The position numbers were made by a program, and so were the translations under genes. This document shows positions 1-11,870 of a DNA stretch of 64,000 nucleotides, in pieces. Every line of letters starts with the position of its first letter. The stretch's first letter is position 1. The stretch lies in assembly GCA_015231795.1 (NCBI GenBank), contig JADGAX010000001.1:558001-622000 (forward strand), read 5' to 3'. The DNA is from Alphaproteobacteria bacterium. Lineage in GTDB: Bacteria > Pseudomonadota > Alphaproteobacteria > Rhodospirillales > WMHbin7. The notes below the pieces were generated by a model. The model had not been told where the DNA came from. It was given only the letters and a program-made list of their open reading frames with translations, and did not search any database.

Positions 1-661
1 ACATCTCGACCGGCCTGCTTTGGCGTTCATGGGCGACCATGGTCCATTGGTCCTTGGCGGCTGGCTTCTGTCCCTCGACCAGACGGCCCTTCGGCCCGCC
101 CATCCCTTCGATCTTCTTGACCGAAACGGCTGTCTCGGCCGCCGCCAACACCGCCCCCACATCGACCCGCCCATCGGCATTCACCATGTCGGCCAAGGCG
201 ATATTGGCCAAGCGCACGTCGGGCACCACGCCATCCACTTTGCCGGTGCTGAACTTTTCGCCCACCAACTTCTGCCCCAACTGCACCGCCGCGTCATAAC
301 CGCGCTTGGCACTTTCCTTTTCGTCGGCCCCCGGCATCAACATCAGAAACACGTCTTCGCCCTGGCTAAGACAAGACTCGCCCTGGCCCAGATGGCGGCG
401 AAGGGTGCTTTCGGACAGCATGCGGATGGTGTTGGCCCTGGTCGCCCAGGCTTCGCCGATGGCAATCCGGTAATCTTTCAGCGAAATCACCTGCAGCCTG
501 GCCCTGGGGTGCTTTTTCAGCAGATCGTCCAGCGCCAGGGCCACCCAGGTCTCCTCCTCTCTGCTTTTCGAGGCAGCCGCCATTTCGGACACGGCCTCTT
601 CCGGCTTTTCCTTGAACAAGGCCTTGCGAATTTTGCCAAAAAGGGACTTTCCCTCGGCCAT
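1..661 (-). CDS. Conserved hypothetical protein with degenerate GGDEF-like region (3' end cut off)
   Basis: The gene reads leftward from an ATG at 661 and runs off the window edge; about 220 residues are visible. I do not recognise a named family. Residues ~80-150 have the feel of a decayed GGDEF fold: a hydrophobic strand, then SQGEDVFLMLMPGAD in the place where active cyclases have GGDEF, then a helix rich in Glu/Lys. The key GG(D/E)EF residues are missing, so enzymatic diguanylate synthesis is unlikely. There is no signal peptide, so the protein is probably cytoplasmic. It is divergent from the OmpA-domain gene that starts at 846, with about 180 bases between them. Family assignment is inference; that it is coding is well supported by the long open frame and codon use. 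Confidence 0.6.
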   Translation of the reverse strand, partial: MAEGKSLFGKIRKALFKEKPEEAVSEMAAASKSREEETWVALALDDLLKKHPRARLQVISLKDYRIAIGEAWATRANTIRMLSESTLRRHLGQGESCLSQGEDVFLMLMPGADEKESAKRGYDAAVQLGQKLVGEKFSTGKVDGVVPDVRLANIALADMVNADGRVDVGAVLAAAETAVSVKKIEGMGGPKGRLVEGQKPAAKDQWTMVAHERQSRPVEM

Positions 662-845
662 ATTCAACCCCCAGCAGGAAGCAGCGAACGGTGCGATAAA
701 TTAGCGCCTGAATTTAGTGGCGGCCAACTACCTAGGCAAGCCCGGCAAAGAGGTTGTCGCCTGAAAGCGATTAAGCTAAGGTATCGCGCCTGAAATTATC
801 ATGATTCCAGGCCGATGATTTTCTGCTCTGGGAGACTTTGCATTC

Positions 846-1805
846 ATGGCCAGAATTCGCCCGCTTCTCGATGCCAAGCCCCCAGCGCTGGGAGTGGCCC
901 TGACCGCCCTGTTGCTGTCGGCCACCCCCGTCATGGCCCAGCAGGTCATCACCGACAACAGTTCGATTTATTCCAACAACCCAAACGTTTACATTGATCT
1001 TGGGGTTTTGGACCAACTGGGCCAGCCGGCCAGTCTGCAATCATTGCTGTCGGGCCGTCAGGCGACCGAAGCCGGCTATCCCCAACTGGCTGTGCCCTCA
1101 CAGCAAAAACTGAAGCTGAAGGCCCCGGCCAAGCCGGTCGTTGCCTCCAAGCCCAAGCCCAAGCCGGTCGAGACCGTGCTGGCCGAACCCGCCGCCACGC
1201 TTAAAGTCCCCAGCTACGAACCCGTGTCGGCCACGCCAGCCCCCAAAACGGCTGTCGAGACGGCGCCCGCCGCCCCCATGCCCCCGGCGCCGCCCAAGAT
1301 CGCCGAGGCGCCCAGCGCCCCAACCCCAATCGCCAAAGCGCCCGAAGCGCCCAAGCCGCCCTCCGTGCCCGCGCCGCCCTCGATCGAGGCCAAGCAGGTG
1401 ACGCCGGTGCCGCCCAGCGTCCCCGAAATCAGCCGCCCCACTGAAACCGCCTCCCTGCCCGACGCAGCGGCTCCGTCCGTGATGGAAAGCGGCGAAACCC
1501 TGATGCAGGTCGTTTTCGCCGATGGCGCCACCCGCATTCCCGACAACAAACTGACCGACCTGAAAGCCCTGGCCGGTCGCATGAGCAAGGACGAGGATAT
1601 CCGCCTTCAACTGCTGGCTTATGCCGAGGGCACCGACGCCAACGCCAGCAAGGCGCGTCGCCTGTCCTTGTCCAGGGCCTTGGCCGTTCGCTCTTACCTG
1701 ATCGATCAAGGCGTGCGCTCGACCCGCATCGATGTGCGAGCGCTGGGCAACAAGGCGGGTAGCGGCCCGGCCGAGCGCGTCGATGTCGTGATGATGAAGA
1801 AGTAG
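846..1805 (+). CDS. Periplasmic proline-rich protein with C-terminal OmpA-like domain
   Basis: 319 residues. The N-terminus has a signal peptide ending near VMAQQ (residues ~15-35). Residues ~75-210 are a long Ala/Pro/Lys-rich linker of the kind used to span the periplasm. Residues ~215-319 form an OmpA/MotB-type domain, recognisable from the spaced TLMQVVFADGATRIPD start, an internal RRLSLSRALAVRSYLIDQGV helix (the usual peptidoglycan-binding helix) and a terminal VDVVMMKK strand. OmpA domains of this kind bind peptidoglycan non-covalently. No beta-barrel is present, so this is a soluble or loosely envelope-tethered protein. It stands alone and ends just before a bidirectional terminator shared with cyaY. 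The partner or specific role cannot be read from context. Confidence 0.75.
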   Translation: MARIRPLLDAKPPALGVALTALLLSATPVMAQQVITDNSSIYSNNPNVYIDLGVLDQLGQPASLQSLLSGRQATEAGYPQLAVPSQQKLKLKAPAKPVVASKPKPKPVETVLAEPAATLKVPSYEPVSATPAPKTAVETAPAAPMPPAPPKIAEAPSAPTPIAKAPEAPKPPSVPAPPSIEAKQVTPVPPSVPEISRPTETASLPDAAAPSVMESGETLMQVVFADGATRIPDNKLTDLKALAGRMSKDEDIRLQLLAYAEGTDANASKARRLSLSRALAVRSYLIDQGVRSTRIDVRALGNKAGSGPAERVDVVMMKK

Positions 1806-1825
1806 CCCTTTAAAGCAACTTGCGA

Positions 1826-2146
1826 TCAAAAGGCCACGGCGTCGCCCGTGGCCTTTTTGATGTCGGCGGCCAGCGTTTCCAGAAGTTCGCCGCCGCCACG
1901 AGTCGAATGCCAGGAATCGCCGCCGTCTTGCGATGCATAATGCGAAGCCCCGCTGATCGGCGAAGCCAGCCAGATTTGCTTCATCGGCGCATTGCCGTTC
2001 AGAACGAATTGTCGACCGTCGTCCAACTCGATGGTCAGGACGTTGCCCTGCTGTTCGGCATCCAGCCCCGCCGCCTCGACCGCTTGCGCGATGCGGTCCA
2101 GCAATTGGGCGGCAAGGGTCGCAAATCGGGAATCGTCGATAACCAT
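1826..2146 (-). CDS. cyaY: Iron donor protein CyaY (bacterial frataxin)
   Basis: 106 residues, the usual frataxin size. The N-terminal acidic helix (FATLAAQLLDRIAQAVEAAG...DAE) is followed by strands with the conserved LTIELDDGRQFVLN and the signature PMKQIWLASPISGASHY, ending in the LETLAADIKKA helix. Frataxin binds Fe2+ at the acidic ridge and modulates IscS-driven iron-sulfur cluster assembly in the cytosol. The start at 2146 has a GAGGA ribosome site upstream. It lies 11 bases behind the glycosyltransferase and probably shares its transcript, although the functions look unrelated. The stop codon lies in the terminator stem region. Confidence 0.92.
   Translation of the reverse strand: MVIDDSRFATLAAQLLDRIAQAVEAAGLDAEQQGNVLTIELDDGRQFVLNGNAPMKQIWLASPISGASHYASQDGGDSWHSTRGGGELLETLAADIKKATGDAVAF
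1828..1858. terminator. Bidirectional intrinsic terminator between ompA-like gene and cyaY
   Basis: An 8-bp stem, GGCCACGG (1832-1839) with CCGTGGCC (1846-1853), is followed by TTTTT on the + strand and preceded by AAAA, giving a T-run on the other strand. It serves both convergent genes. Its left flank lies inside the last codons of cyaY. Confidence 0.75.
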
Positions 2147-2157
2147 GGGCTTTTTCC

Positions 2158-3291
2158 TCAGAGGCCTCTTAAAGAAAGATAAGGTCTTCGCCTGCCTCTT
2201 TCCAGCGCCTTTCCATAGATGGACAGCGTGGCCTCCATCTGCCTGTCCATGCGCAACTCGGCAATGGCAAAAGCCTTGGCATTTCCTGCCAGACGGTTCG
2301 CTAGGTCGGTATCCGTCGCCAGTTTCTCGATAGCCCTGGCCAGCGACAAGGGATCACCGGGCGGCACCAGCAATCCCGTCTTGCCGTCCTGAACCAGTTC
2401 GGGCAATCCGCCCACCTTCGTCGCCACCACCGGCTTACCGGCAGCAAAGGCCTGGGGCACCACGCGCGACTGGGCCTCCAGACGCGAAGGGACGGCAACC
2501 AATTCCGATGCGCCAAGAAGGTTTGGAATATCGTTTCGGTAACCCGTCCAGCGAATGCGGTCTGTGACTCCTTGCTCCCGCGCCAGCGTCAATAGCGCTT
2601 GGCCATAATCGTCGCCTTCTCCAGTCGCTGCGCCGATCATCATGACAATGTAGCTGTCGGGCAGATGCGCCAGGGCATTGATCAGAATGTCCTGCCCCTT
2701 ATCGGGACGAAACATGCCAACGCAAACGATGACGGTCTGATTCGTCTGGATTCCAAATTCATTGCGCAATCCTTGGCGCACTAGTTCCGATGGCTGCGTA
2801 AAGAAGAAATCATCCGCCCACTCGCCCACCACCCAAGTACGCTCGGGGTCCACCAATCCATCGGCGATCATCGACTTGGCAATGCAGTCGGCAACGGCAA
2901 TGACCGCATCCGCTCCCCAACGCCATTGAAGCGAACGCATTGCGCCCGGCTTTAAACGCTGCGTGATATGGCGCGAGCGGACAACGGCAACCAGATCGCG
3001 GCAAAGCATCAGAACCTTGGCGTCACGGGTGACATGCGCATCGACGACCTCGATCTCCAGATCACGGATCAGGGCGCGCATTTGTCGGATGGTGTTCAAA
3101 TGCCACGGGCGATCGAAATCGACGTCGATAAGGGGAAGTCCCTGCGCCGAAGCGCGCTTAAAGCTCTCACCGCCCTTGGGCGTCGCCAGCCACGCCTGAT
3201 GGCCGTGTGCATTCAGCCAAGCGATCTGTTCCAGGACGCGAAATTCCATCCCTCCCCAATTCAAGCCCGGAATGGTGTGCAGGATTCGCAT
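2158..3291 (-). CDS. Glycosyltransferase family 4 (GT-B fold)
   Basis: 377 residues. The N-terminus MRILHTIPGLNWGGMEFRVL is the typical nucleotide-sugar glycosyltransferase start with the GGxE loop. The C-terminal half carries PSRLEAQSRVVPQAFAAGKP followed by VGGLPELV and the GLLVPPGDP motif, the donor-binding E-x7-E region of the GT4/RfaB-like family. Sugar and acceptor are unknown; cell-surface polysaccharide or glycolipid is most likely. The ATG at 3291 overlaps the stop of the deacetylase gene (TGATG), so the two are translationally coupled and likely act on the same glycan. A TTG three bases upstream is an alternative start. Confidence 0.85.
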   Translation of the reverse strand: MRILHTIPGLNWGGMEFRVLEQIAWLNAHGHQAWLATPKGGESFKRASAQGLPLIDVDFDRPWHLNTIRQMRALIRDLEIEVVDAHVTRDAKVLMLCRDLVAVVRSRHITQRLKPGAMRSLQWRWGADAVIAVADCIAKSMIADGLVDPERTWVVGEWADDFFFTQPSELVRQGLRNEFGIQTNQTVIVCVGMFRPDKGQDILINALAHLPDSYIVMMIGAATGEGDDYGQALLTLAREQGVTDRIRWTGYRNDIPNLLGASELVAVPSRLEAQSRVVPQAFAAGKPVVATKVGGLPELVQDGKTGLLVPPGDPLSLARAIEKLATDTDLANRLAGNAKAFAIAELRMDRQMEATLSIYGKALERGRRRPYLSLRGL

Positions 3292-4031
3292 CAAACAAGC
3301 AGGAACCGCGAGAGAATGGACGGCGTCGCTTCCGGTTTCAAGGCGATCGACGTCAGGTTTCTCGCTGCCAGCCCCTCCGCCAATGAGCGCATGACCTCAA
3401 GTGTGGCGAATGATTTAAGCCCTCCGTCAGGAAGATCGCCAACCGGCTGGTCGTGCATCAGAATAATCGCTCTAGGTAAGTTCGGGCGGTCGAGAAGTTG
3501 GCCCACATGGATGCGGGCCGCCTCGGCGACGGCCCTCTCATCCACGCAATTTGATGCGATCATATGGTCTTTGGTCGACAGCCCCCAATGGGCAATCTGA
3601 CAACCCGGCATCCAGGAAGCGAGAGCTTGATGGACCTTGGCATTCCTGTAACCGCCATTATAAGGCAGGCGAACCAGATAGGGGGTGGGTGTTGGGCGGA
3701 AACCTGCCAGCAACCTTTCTGCCCGCGTCATATCGTCGATCAGGCGTGCGGAGGGTTGACGATCCAGCCGGATATGCTCCCAGCCATGCGCATATACAGC
3801 ATGGCCTTCTTGAATGATGGATTGGACAAGCCCTGGCGCTCTTTCCGCTCGAAAGCCCGAGACGAAAAAAGTGGCCAGCATCTTGTGACGTGAAAGGAGA
3901 GACAATAACCCTGGCGTCGCCTCTGGCGTGGGCGCGTCATCAATGGTGATCGCCACTTCGTTCGAACGGGCAGACCCCACCTTGCGAAGCACCGGAACCC
4001 AGCGGCCAAAAGACAATGAAATTTTTGCCAT
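3291..4031 (-). CDS. Polysaccharide deacetylase (NodB-like) family protein
   Basis: 246 residues. The NodB homology domain starts with AITIDDAP (motif 1, normally TFDDGP, with the catalytic base and metal Asp) and has HGWEH (motif 2, metal His residues). AIILMHDQPVG near residue 195 matches the late LLHD motif. Such enzymes remove N- or O-acetyl groups from sugars using a divalent metal. There is no signal peptide, so action on a cytoplasmic precursor is possible; alternatively the true start is elsewhere, because no convincing ribosome site precedes 4031. It is the first gene of a three-gene leftward operon with a glycosyltransferase and cyaY. The upstream 4032-4220 stretch is AT-rich and holds TTGATA repeats. 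Confidence 0.8.
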   Translation of the reverse strand: MAKISLSFGRWVPVLRKVGSARSNEVAITIDDAPTPEATPGLLSLLSRHKMLATFFVSGFRAERAPGLVQSIIQEGHAVYAHGWEHIRLDRQPSARLIDDMTRAERLLAGFRPTPTPYLVRLPYNGGYRNAKVHQALASWMPGCQIAHWGLSTKDHMIASNCVDERAVAEAARIHVGQLLDRPNLPRAIILMHDQPVGDLPDGGLKSFATLEVMRSLAEGLAARNLTSIALKPEATPSILSRFLLV

Positions 4032-4165
4032 CGAGAATTAGTCTACTGTCTCTTATTTCCGCTCCCAGCCTCGGGAGTCGAAACAAGTATAACAACCTAG
4101 CCGTCACCCATTCTACTGCGCACAATCACTCAGAAAAGCAATGAGGTGATTTGTTGCGGCATGAA

Positions 4166-4184
4166 TTGATATATTATTTATCAA
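4166..4184. promoter_or_regulatory. Inverted repeat TTGATA-N7-TATCAA upstream of deacetylase operon
   Basis: TTGATA (4166-4171) and TATCAA (4179-4184) form a dyad in an AT-rich patch; a third TTGATA lies at 4210-4215. The position, about 140 bases before the deacetylase start, suits an operator. It is not an FNR box, because the spacing is 7 rather than 4. Confidence 0.3.
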
Positions 4185-4220
4185 CACACACTGCTATCTA
4201 GGCTATTAGTTGATAATACA

Positions 4221-5527
4221 TTACGCATCAGGTGCTAATAGAGCCATAGACCGTTCAGGCGTCTTCCATGACATCGTATCGAAGGCATGGCAGGAGGGGC
4301 ATGACGAGGACCAGGATTCGTCGACATGGCCGCAGGCGGAACAGCTCCAGACGGGATCGGGAGCGGCATCGTTCAACCGGCGCAGCCAAGCGACGGAATC
4401 GGCCAACCGCCCCTCGGCTTCATCGATGGCCGCCATCAGGCTGATCACGCGAGCCTGAGGATGCGCCGCTTCGGCCAGCGGCAGAAGCGCCGTCCTGGCC
4501 TTGCCCCACAGGCGGGCCTTCAAGGCGGCGGTGGCGATGGCGATATGGCTCTCAGGATCGCCTTGCTTTCCACTCACCATTTTCTCGACGGCGATCACCT
4601 GTTTCAAAGGATCTTCGTTGGCGACCAGATCGAGAAACGTCTGGGCAATGCTTGGGTGCGGGCATGACGACCACGCCTTCTCAAGCAAGCGGACGGCCTT
4701 GGATTCCTTGCCGCATTCCTTCAGTCGCTGGGCGGCCAACATGACGGCGGCAGGCAGGTCGGGCGCCAACTCGAAAGCGTTCTGAGCCAACTTGGCGCCA
4801 TGCGCCGGGTCCGCCGCCTCGCCAGCCGCTTCCAGCAACAAGAGCGCCCGCCTGCGTTTGGCGACGGTTGCTCCGACCAAATGGCGCTTGGCGGCCTTTT
4901 CCGTCAGCACCAGCGCTTCGTCCCAGGCATGTTCCTCGATCAGCAAGGAGGAAAGCGCCGAATAAACCCATTCAGCTTCGGGTTTCAGGGCGTGCGCTCG
5001 TCTTGCATGGCGCAAAGCGGCGGCGTGATCGCCTTTCTTCAAGGCCTGGGTCATCAGGCCGCGCAGGGCCAGAAATTCCGTTTCCGGCCGTTGACGCATG
5101 GCTTCGAAATGCCGGGCGGCTGCGTCGTCGTCTCCCGCCAATTGCGCGGCCTGGGCGGCCAGCAGCAAAGTCAGCGGCGGCGCCTTCAGAAATGAATCTG
5201 CCTGTCTGGCTTGGCGCAGAGCCTCTTTCGGATCGCCCGCCGCCACCGCCACCAATCCCTTGGTCAGCGCCTCGTAGCCTTTGCGTTGTTTGCGCTCGTC
5301 CAACATGCGGCCAAAGATGCTGGGCATGCCGACCAGAAAGCCGAAGACGCGCGCCAGCCAGAACAGAGCAAAGGCCGTCAGCAGCAATAGAACAAGCAGC
5401 AAGGGCACGCTGGTCTCGATGCGCCAACCCAACCAGTCAAGCGCCACCGATCCAGGACGGTCGGCCAGCCACACCGAAAGCGCTACCAGTACGCCAACAC
5501 CAAAGAGATAGCGAAGCAGGCGCAGCA

Positions 5528-5528
<1 letters not shown>
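4221..5528 (-). CDS. hemY: HemY-like haem-biosynthesis-associated TPR membrane protein
   Basis: 435 residues. Two N-terminal membrane helices (residues ~5-25 and ~40-68) precede a HemY_N domain with KGYEALTKGLVAVAAGDPKEAL, then TPR-like helical repeats to residue ~370. The C-terminus carries a small zinc-ribbon-like pair, CSACG and CPSCH, typical of the alphaproteobacterial version. The Escherichia coli homologue lies in hemCDXY; its function is unclear, and it is distinct from the protoporphyrinogen oxidase also called HemY. The start at 5528 overlaps the preceding stop by one base. It is the last gene of the leftward hemC-hemD/mitofilin-hemY operon. Confidence 0.88.
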
Positions 5529-9175
<3,647 letters not shown>

Positions 9176-9183
9176 GGAAGACG

Positions 9184-10464
9184 TTAAACCACCAGCACCG
9201 GGGCGAAGCCGCCGCCCTGGGTTCTGAAATTCGTGGTTTGCCCCTGATAAAGCCTAGCCGCCATCAACAGGCCGTTGCCGTCATAGCTGTAGAGGCGAAT
9301 ATCCGATTTCATGCGCGCGGCGATGCCTTCAACCATCACGCCGCGTTCGGCGGGAGGAGCCACTTCCTGGGCCACATAGGACTCGGCTTTCAGAATGTCT
9401 TGCCAAACGCCACGCGTCATTTTGTCGCCGCGATAGGCCGCCTTGCCCGCATGTCCCGAGGCGGGCTTGAAGAACCAGCGCTTGCGCCCGGCCCACAGTT
9501 CGTCGGCATTCTCGGGCGTCACCAAAATCGTGCGCGGCACATGCGCCGAAATCATGGCCGCATCGTCGGCGCTTGCTCCCAACGCCAGCAAGGCGTCGGC
9601 GTCCGACAACAAAGTCAGATGGCGCTTATTTGCCAGCAGGGCATGGGCGCGCGGGCTTGGCGTGACGACCACAGCCCCATCCAGACAGGCCATGCGCAAT
9701 TGCGCATGGCGCTCCTCGTCCAGTCCGAAATCGACCAAGCGGTTGTAAACCAGATCGACGGTTCTGCCTTGATGCGAAAGCACGCCGTCCCGGTAGTCGA
9801 GCGATCCGGGATCGGCGATCACGCTCGCGATGCCCGCCCTTAGAAAAGACGCCTGAACCAATTCGAATTCGGGCAACAAATATTGGTTTTCTGGATCGTC
9901 ATCGACGATGGCTGCGAAGGCGAGCGCTTGGCCTAGCTTCTGGGCTTGCATCTCGGCACGGAAAATCTCGACGAAAGTTTCATCAAGGCGCTTCACGTCC
10001 GGATGATGATCGGCCATCGCCCGCCCTGCATCCTCGCAACAAGCGTCCAGCACGTCCAGAATCGCCAGATTGAGATAGGCCCCGCCAGCATTGGTGTTCA
10101 CCTCGATCAGCAGCGGGCCTTGCGGGCCGATGTGAAAATCATAGCCCATGAACACGCTTTTCGTCTTGAAGTCGCGCTTGGCCGTTTCGGGGGCGTCTTC
10201 AAGCGCCGCCTGAATCCAGGCGGGCATCCTGGAGACTCTTTCGATGGCCTTGACCATGTCGGCCATCATGGCGGCGTCGTCCCTGGTGACGAAGACGGGG
10301 GTGCGCGAAAAGAGATGGGGGCGGCTTTCCAGAACATTTGCTCCGAATCCCGCCTTGCCCGCCCGCCTGTCTAGCGATTGCGCCAACTTGTCATCCGACA
10401 CAGCCTTGCACAGGCATTCCAGATTCAAACGTTCGGCATTCCGGCGCAAAATCAAACTCTCCAT
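9184..10464 (-). CDS. Uncharacterised ATP-grasp-type ligase, apparently circularly permuted
   Basis: 426 residues, no signal peptide. Residues ~120-150 read FMGYDFHIGPQGPLLIEVNT plus NAGG; the IEVNTNAGG string is the Mg-binding end of the ATP-grasp fold, normally near the C-terminus. Residues ~330-400 read KRWFFKPASGHAGKAAYRG, YVAQEVAPP, which is the ATP-binding first half. The order is therefore reversed relative to standard ATP-grasp enzymes, as in the circularly permuted/glutathionylspermidine-synthase-like groups. Such enzymes join a carboxylate to an amine or thiol. Substrate is unknown. It follows a Rossmann-like gene with a 13-base overlap, so the two proteins likely act together. I know of no characterised homologue. 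Confidence 0.6.
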   Translation of the reverse strand: MESLILRRNAERLNLECLCKAVSDDKLAQSLDRRAGKAGFGANVLESRPHLFSRTPVFVTRDDAAMMADMVKAIERVSRMPAWIQAALEDAPETAKRDFKTKSVFMGYDFHIGPQGPLLIEVNTNAGGAYLNLAILDVLDACCEDAGRAMADHHPDVKRLDETFVEIFRAEMQAQKLGQALAFAAIVDDDPENQYLLPEFELVQASFLRAGIASVIADPGSLDYRDGVLSHQGRTVDLVYNRLVDFGLDEERHAQLRMACLDGAVVVTPSPRAHALLANKRHLTLLSDADALLALGASADDAAMISAHVPRTILVTPENADELWAGRKRWFFKPASGHAGKAAYRGDKMTRGVWQDILKAESYVAQEVAPPAERGVMVEGIAARMKSDIRLYSYDGNGLLMAARLYQGQTTNFRTQGGGFAPVLVV

Positions 10465-11135
10465 TTCCAGGCCCCAATTTCCAGGGCCAGCCCCCTATAT
10501 GGGGCAAGTTCCCCCGGCGGCGCCAGATACCATTTCCATAATTTTTCCGGCAAATCGAAATCAGGCCCCAGGGCCAGCGCCGACTCGCGGGCGATCTCCC
10601 TGCCCTCGACATCCAATTCGACGCGGGCGAATTCCGAGATCATCATGCTGCCCCCCAGCCAGGATTTCAGCATCAGGGCGTGGTTTCTGGCCGTCTGTTC
10701 GCCCCCCTCTGCCAAGGCGAGCTGTGCCGCCAGGTTAAGGCTGACCACGAAATCCGCTTCCTGGGCTAAATGATCCCAAAATCCCGGTTTGGTCACATCG
10801 TCATGGCGCAGCACAAGATTGGCATGACGCTTCCTGGCAAGCCTAGCAGGCCTGGGATGATGCAGATCGATCAGCAATACGCGATCGAAGCGCTGGCACA
10901 GTTCCTGAAGCGGCACGTCAAGCAACAGGCCGGACCCCAGAATGGCCGCGCAACGCCCCCGCTTGCAGCCCAGTGCCGCTTCGCGGACCAGTTCGCGGCA
11001 AATCGCCAGATGCGTTCCCCATTCTTCGGGATGACGGCGAAACCTGGCGTGAATGGCCGCCTGTTCGGCCGCAACCCGCCAGCCATGGCGCATATGCGGC
11101 GCTTCTCGCAGGCAGAACAAAACTTCCTTCAGCAT
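10452..11135 (-). CDS. Hypothetical protein with Rossmann/methyltransferase-like core, partner of ATP-grasp gene
   Basis: 227 residues, cytoplasmic. Residues ~60-100 show CAAILGSGLLLDVPLQEL followed by RVLLIDLHHP, the glycine-rich loop plus acidic strand end seen in SAM-dependent methyltransferases (GxGxG-like then an acidic residue). DFVVSLNLAAQLAL resembles motif IV/V spacing. The family is not one I can name. The start at 11135 is the first ATG of the frame; the gene diverges from the EndoU gene across 78 bases. Its last 13 bases overlap the start of the ATP-grasp gene, which argues for a two-gene functional unit, perhaps making or modifying a small peptide-like metabolite (inference). Confidence 0.5.
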   Translation of the reverse strand: MLKEVLFCLREAPHMRHGWRVAAEQAAIHARFRRHPEEWGTHLAICRELVREAALGCKRGRCAAILGSGLLLDVPLQELCQRFDRVLLIDLHHPRPARLARKRHANLVLRHDDVTKPGFWDHLAQEADFVVSLNLAAQLALAEGGEQTARNHALMLKSWLGGSMMISEFARVELDVEGREIARESALALGPDFDLPEKLWKWYLAPPGELAPYRGLALEIGAWKWRV

Positions 11136-11213
11136 TTTCCTATCGGCGGCTCTGGTCTCTAGCCTTTGATAATGACATAATCCCGCCGCATTTTCCTTTC
11201 ATCTAATTGCCCC

Positions 11214-11765
11214 ATGAAACGCTTAGCTCTTCTGCTCCTCCTTTTGTTGCCCCCGCTTCTTCCGGCGCCGCTTCTGGCCGAGGGGCCGGCGCTTGGCCTG
11301 ACTGCCGCCGCCAAGGTGGAAGCCGGTGCCGAAGCCGCCCAGGCCATCCCCTTAAAACGGATCGACTGGCGCCATATCCTGTCGGGGCAAATCAACGCCT
11401 TCGGGCAAGCCACGGGCTTTCATTACGCCGGGGTCGATTTCGTGCCGCGCTCGGCGCGCGTGGTCAAAGCGGGCAAGCCCGATTCGCGAGGCGTGGTCAG
11501 GGCCAAGGTAGAGATTTTCAACCCCAAGAACGGGGAGTGGATCGCCAAAAAAAGCGATTCGACCCTTTTTCCTTCCGCCTGGACGCGCGGCCAGTTGGAA
11601 AAAGAGGTCGAAGCCGCCTATCAAACGGCAAAGCTCACCCGCATGCTGGATGGCGGAAGCTGGGGCTGGCGCGGCTTGGCCCCTTCGGGCATCCAGATTC
11701 AAGGGGTCGTCGATATGGATGGAACGGTGCGCACGGCCTATCCGATTCGTGAAGCAGCGAAGTGA
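11214..11765 (+). CDS. Secreted EndoU-family RNase-like protein
   Basis: 183 residues. A strongly hydrophobic signal peptide (residues 1-~22, ending LLAEG) is followed by a bacterial EndoU domain: WRHILSGQ (His54), GFHYAG (His70), a VRAKVEIFNP strand, STLFPSAWTRGQLEKEVEAA, and the closing SGIQIQGVVDMDGTVRTAYP (Tyr176). The two His residues and the late Thr/Tyr correspond to the EndoU catalytic set that cleaves RNA at U sites. EndoU domains usually sit at the C-terminus of contact-dependent toxins; here the domain stands alone with a signal peptide and no immunity-like gene next to it. A role in the periplasm or as an exported toxin is possible. Family call is from motif recall. Confidence 0.7.
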   Translation: MKRLALLLLLLLPPLLPAPLLAEGPALGLTAAAKVEAGAEAAQAIPLKRIDWRHILSGQINAFGQATGFHYAGVDFVPRSARVVKAGKPDSRGVVRAKVEIFNPKNGEWIAKKSDSTLFPSAWTRGQLEKEVEAAYQTAKLTRMLDGGSWGWRGLAPSGIQIQGVVDMDGTVRTAYPIREAAK

Positions 11766-11870
11766 CATGCCCACTGTCCATGGGCTTTGCTTTCCTCTAA
11801 AATGATGTCCTTATAACTTATTCACACGTCCGGCGGAGGCTGGACGAGCGGGTGTGTCAGGGGAATTGGC

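Noticed and set aside
4166-4184. FNR box before the deacetylase operon
   Set aside because: The half-sites resemble TTGAT/ATCAA but the gap is wrong for FNR (9 rather than 4).
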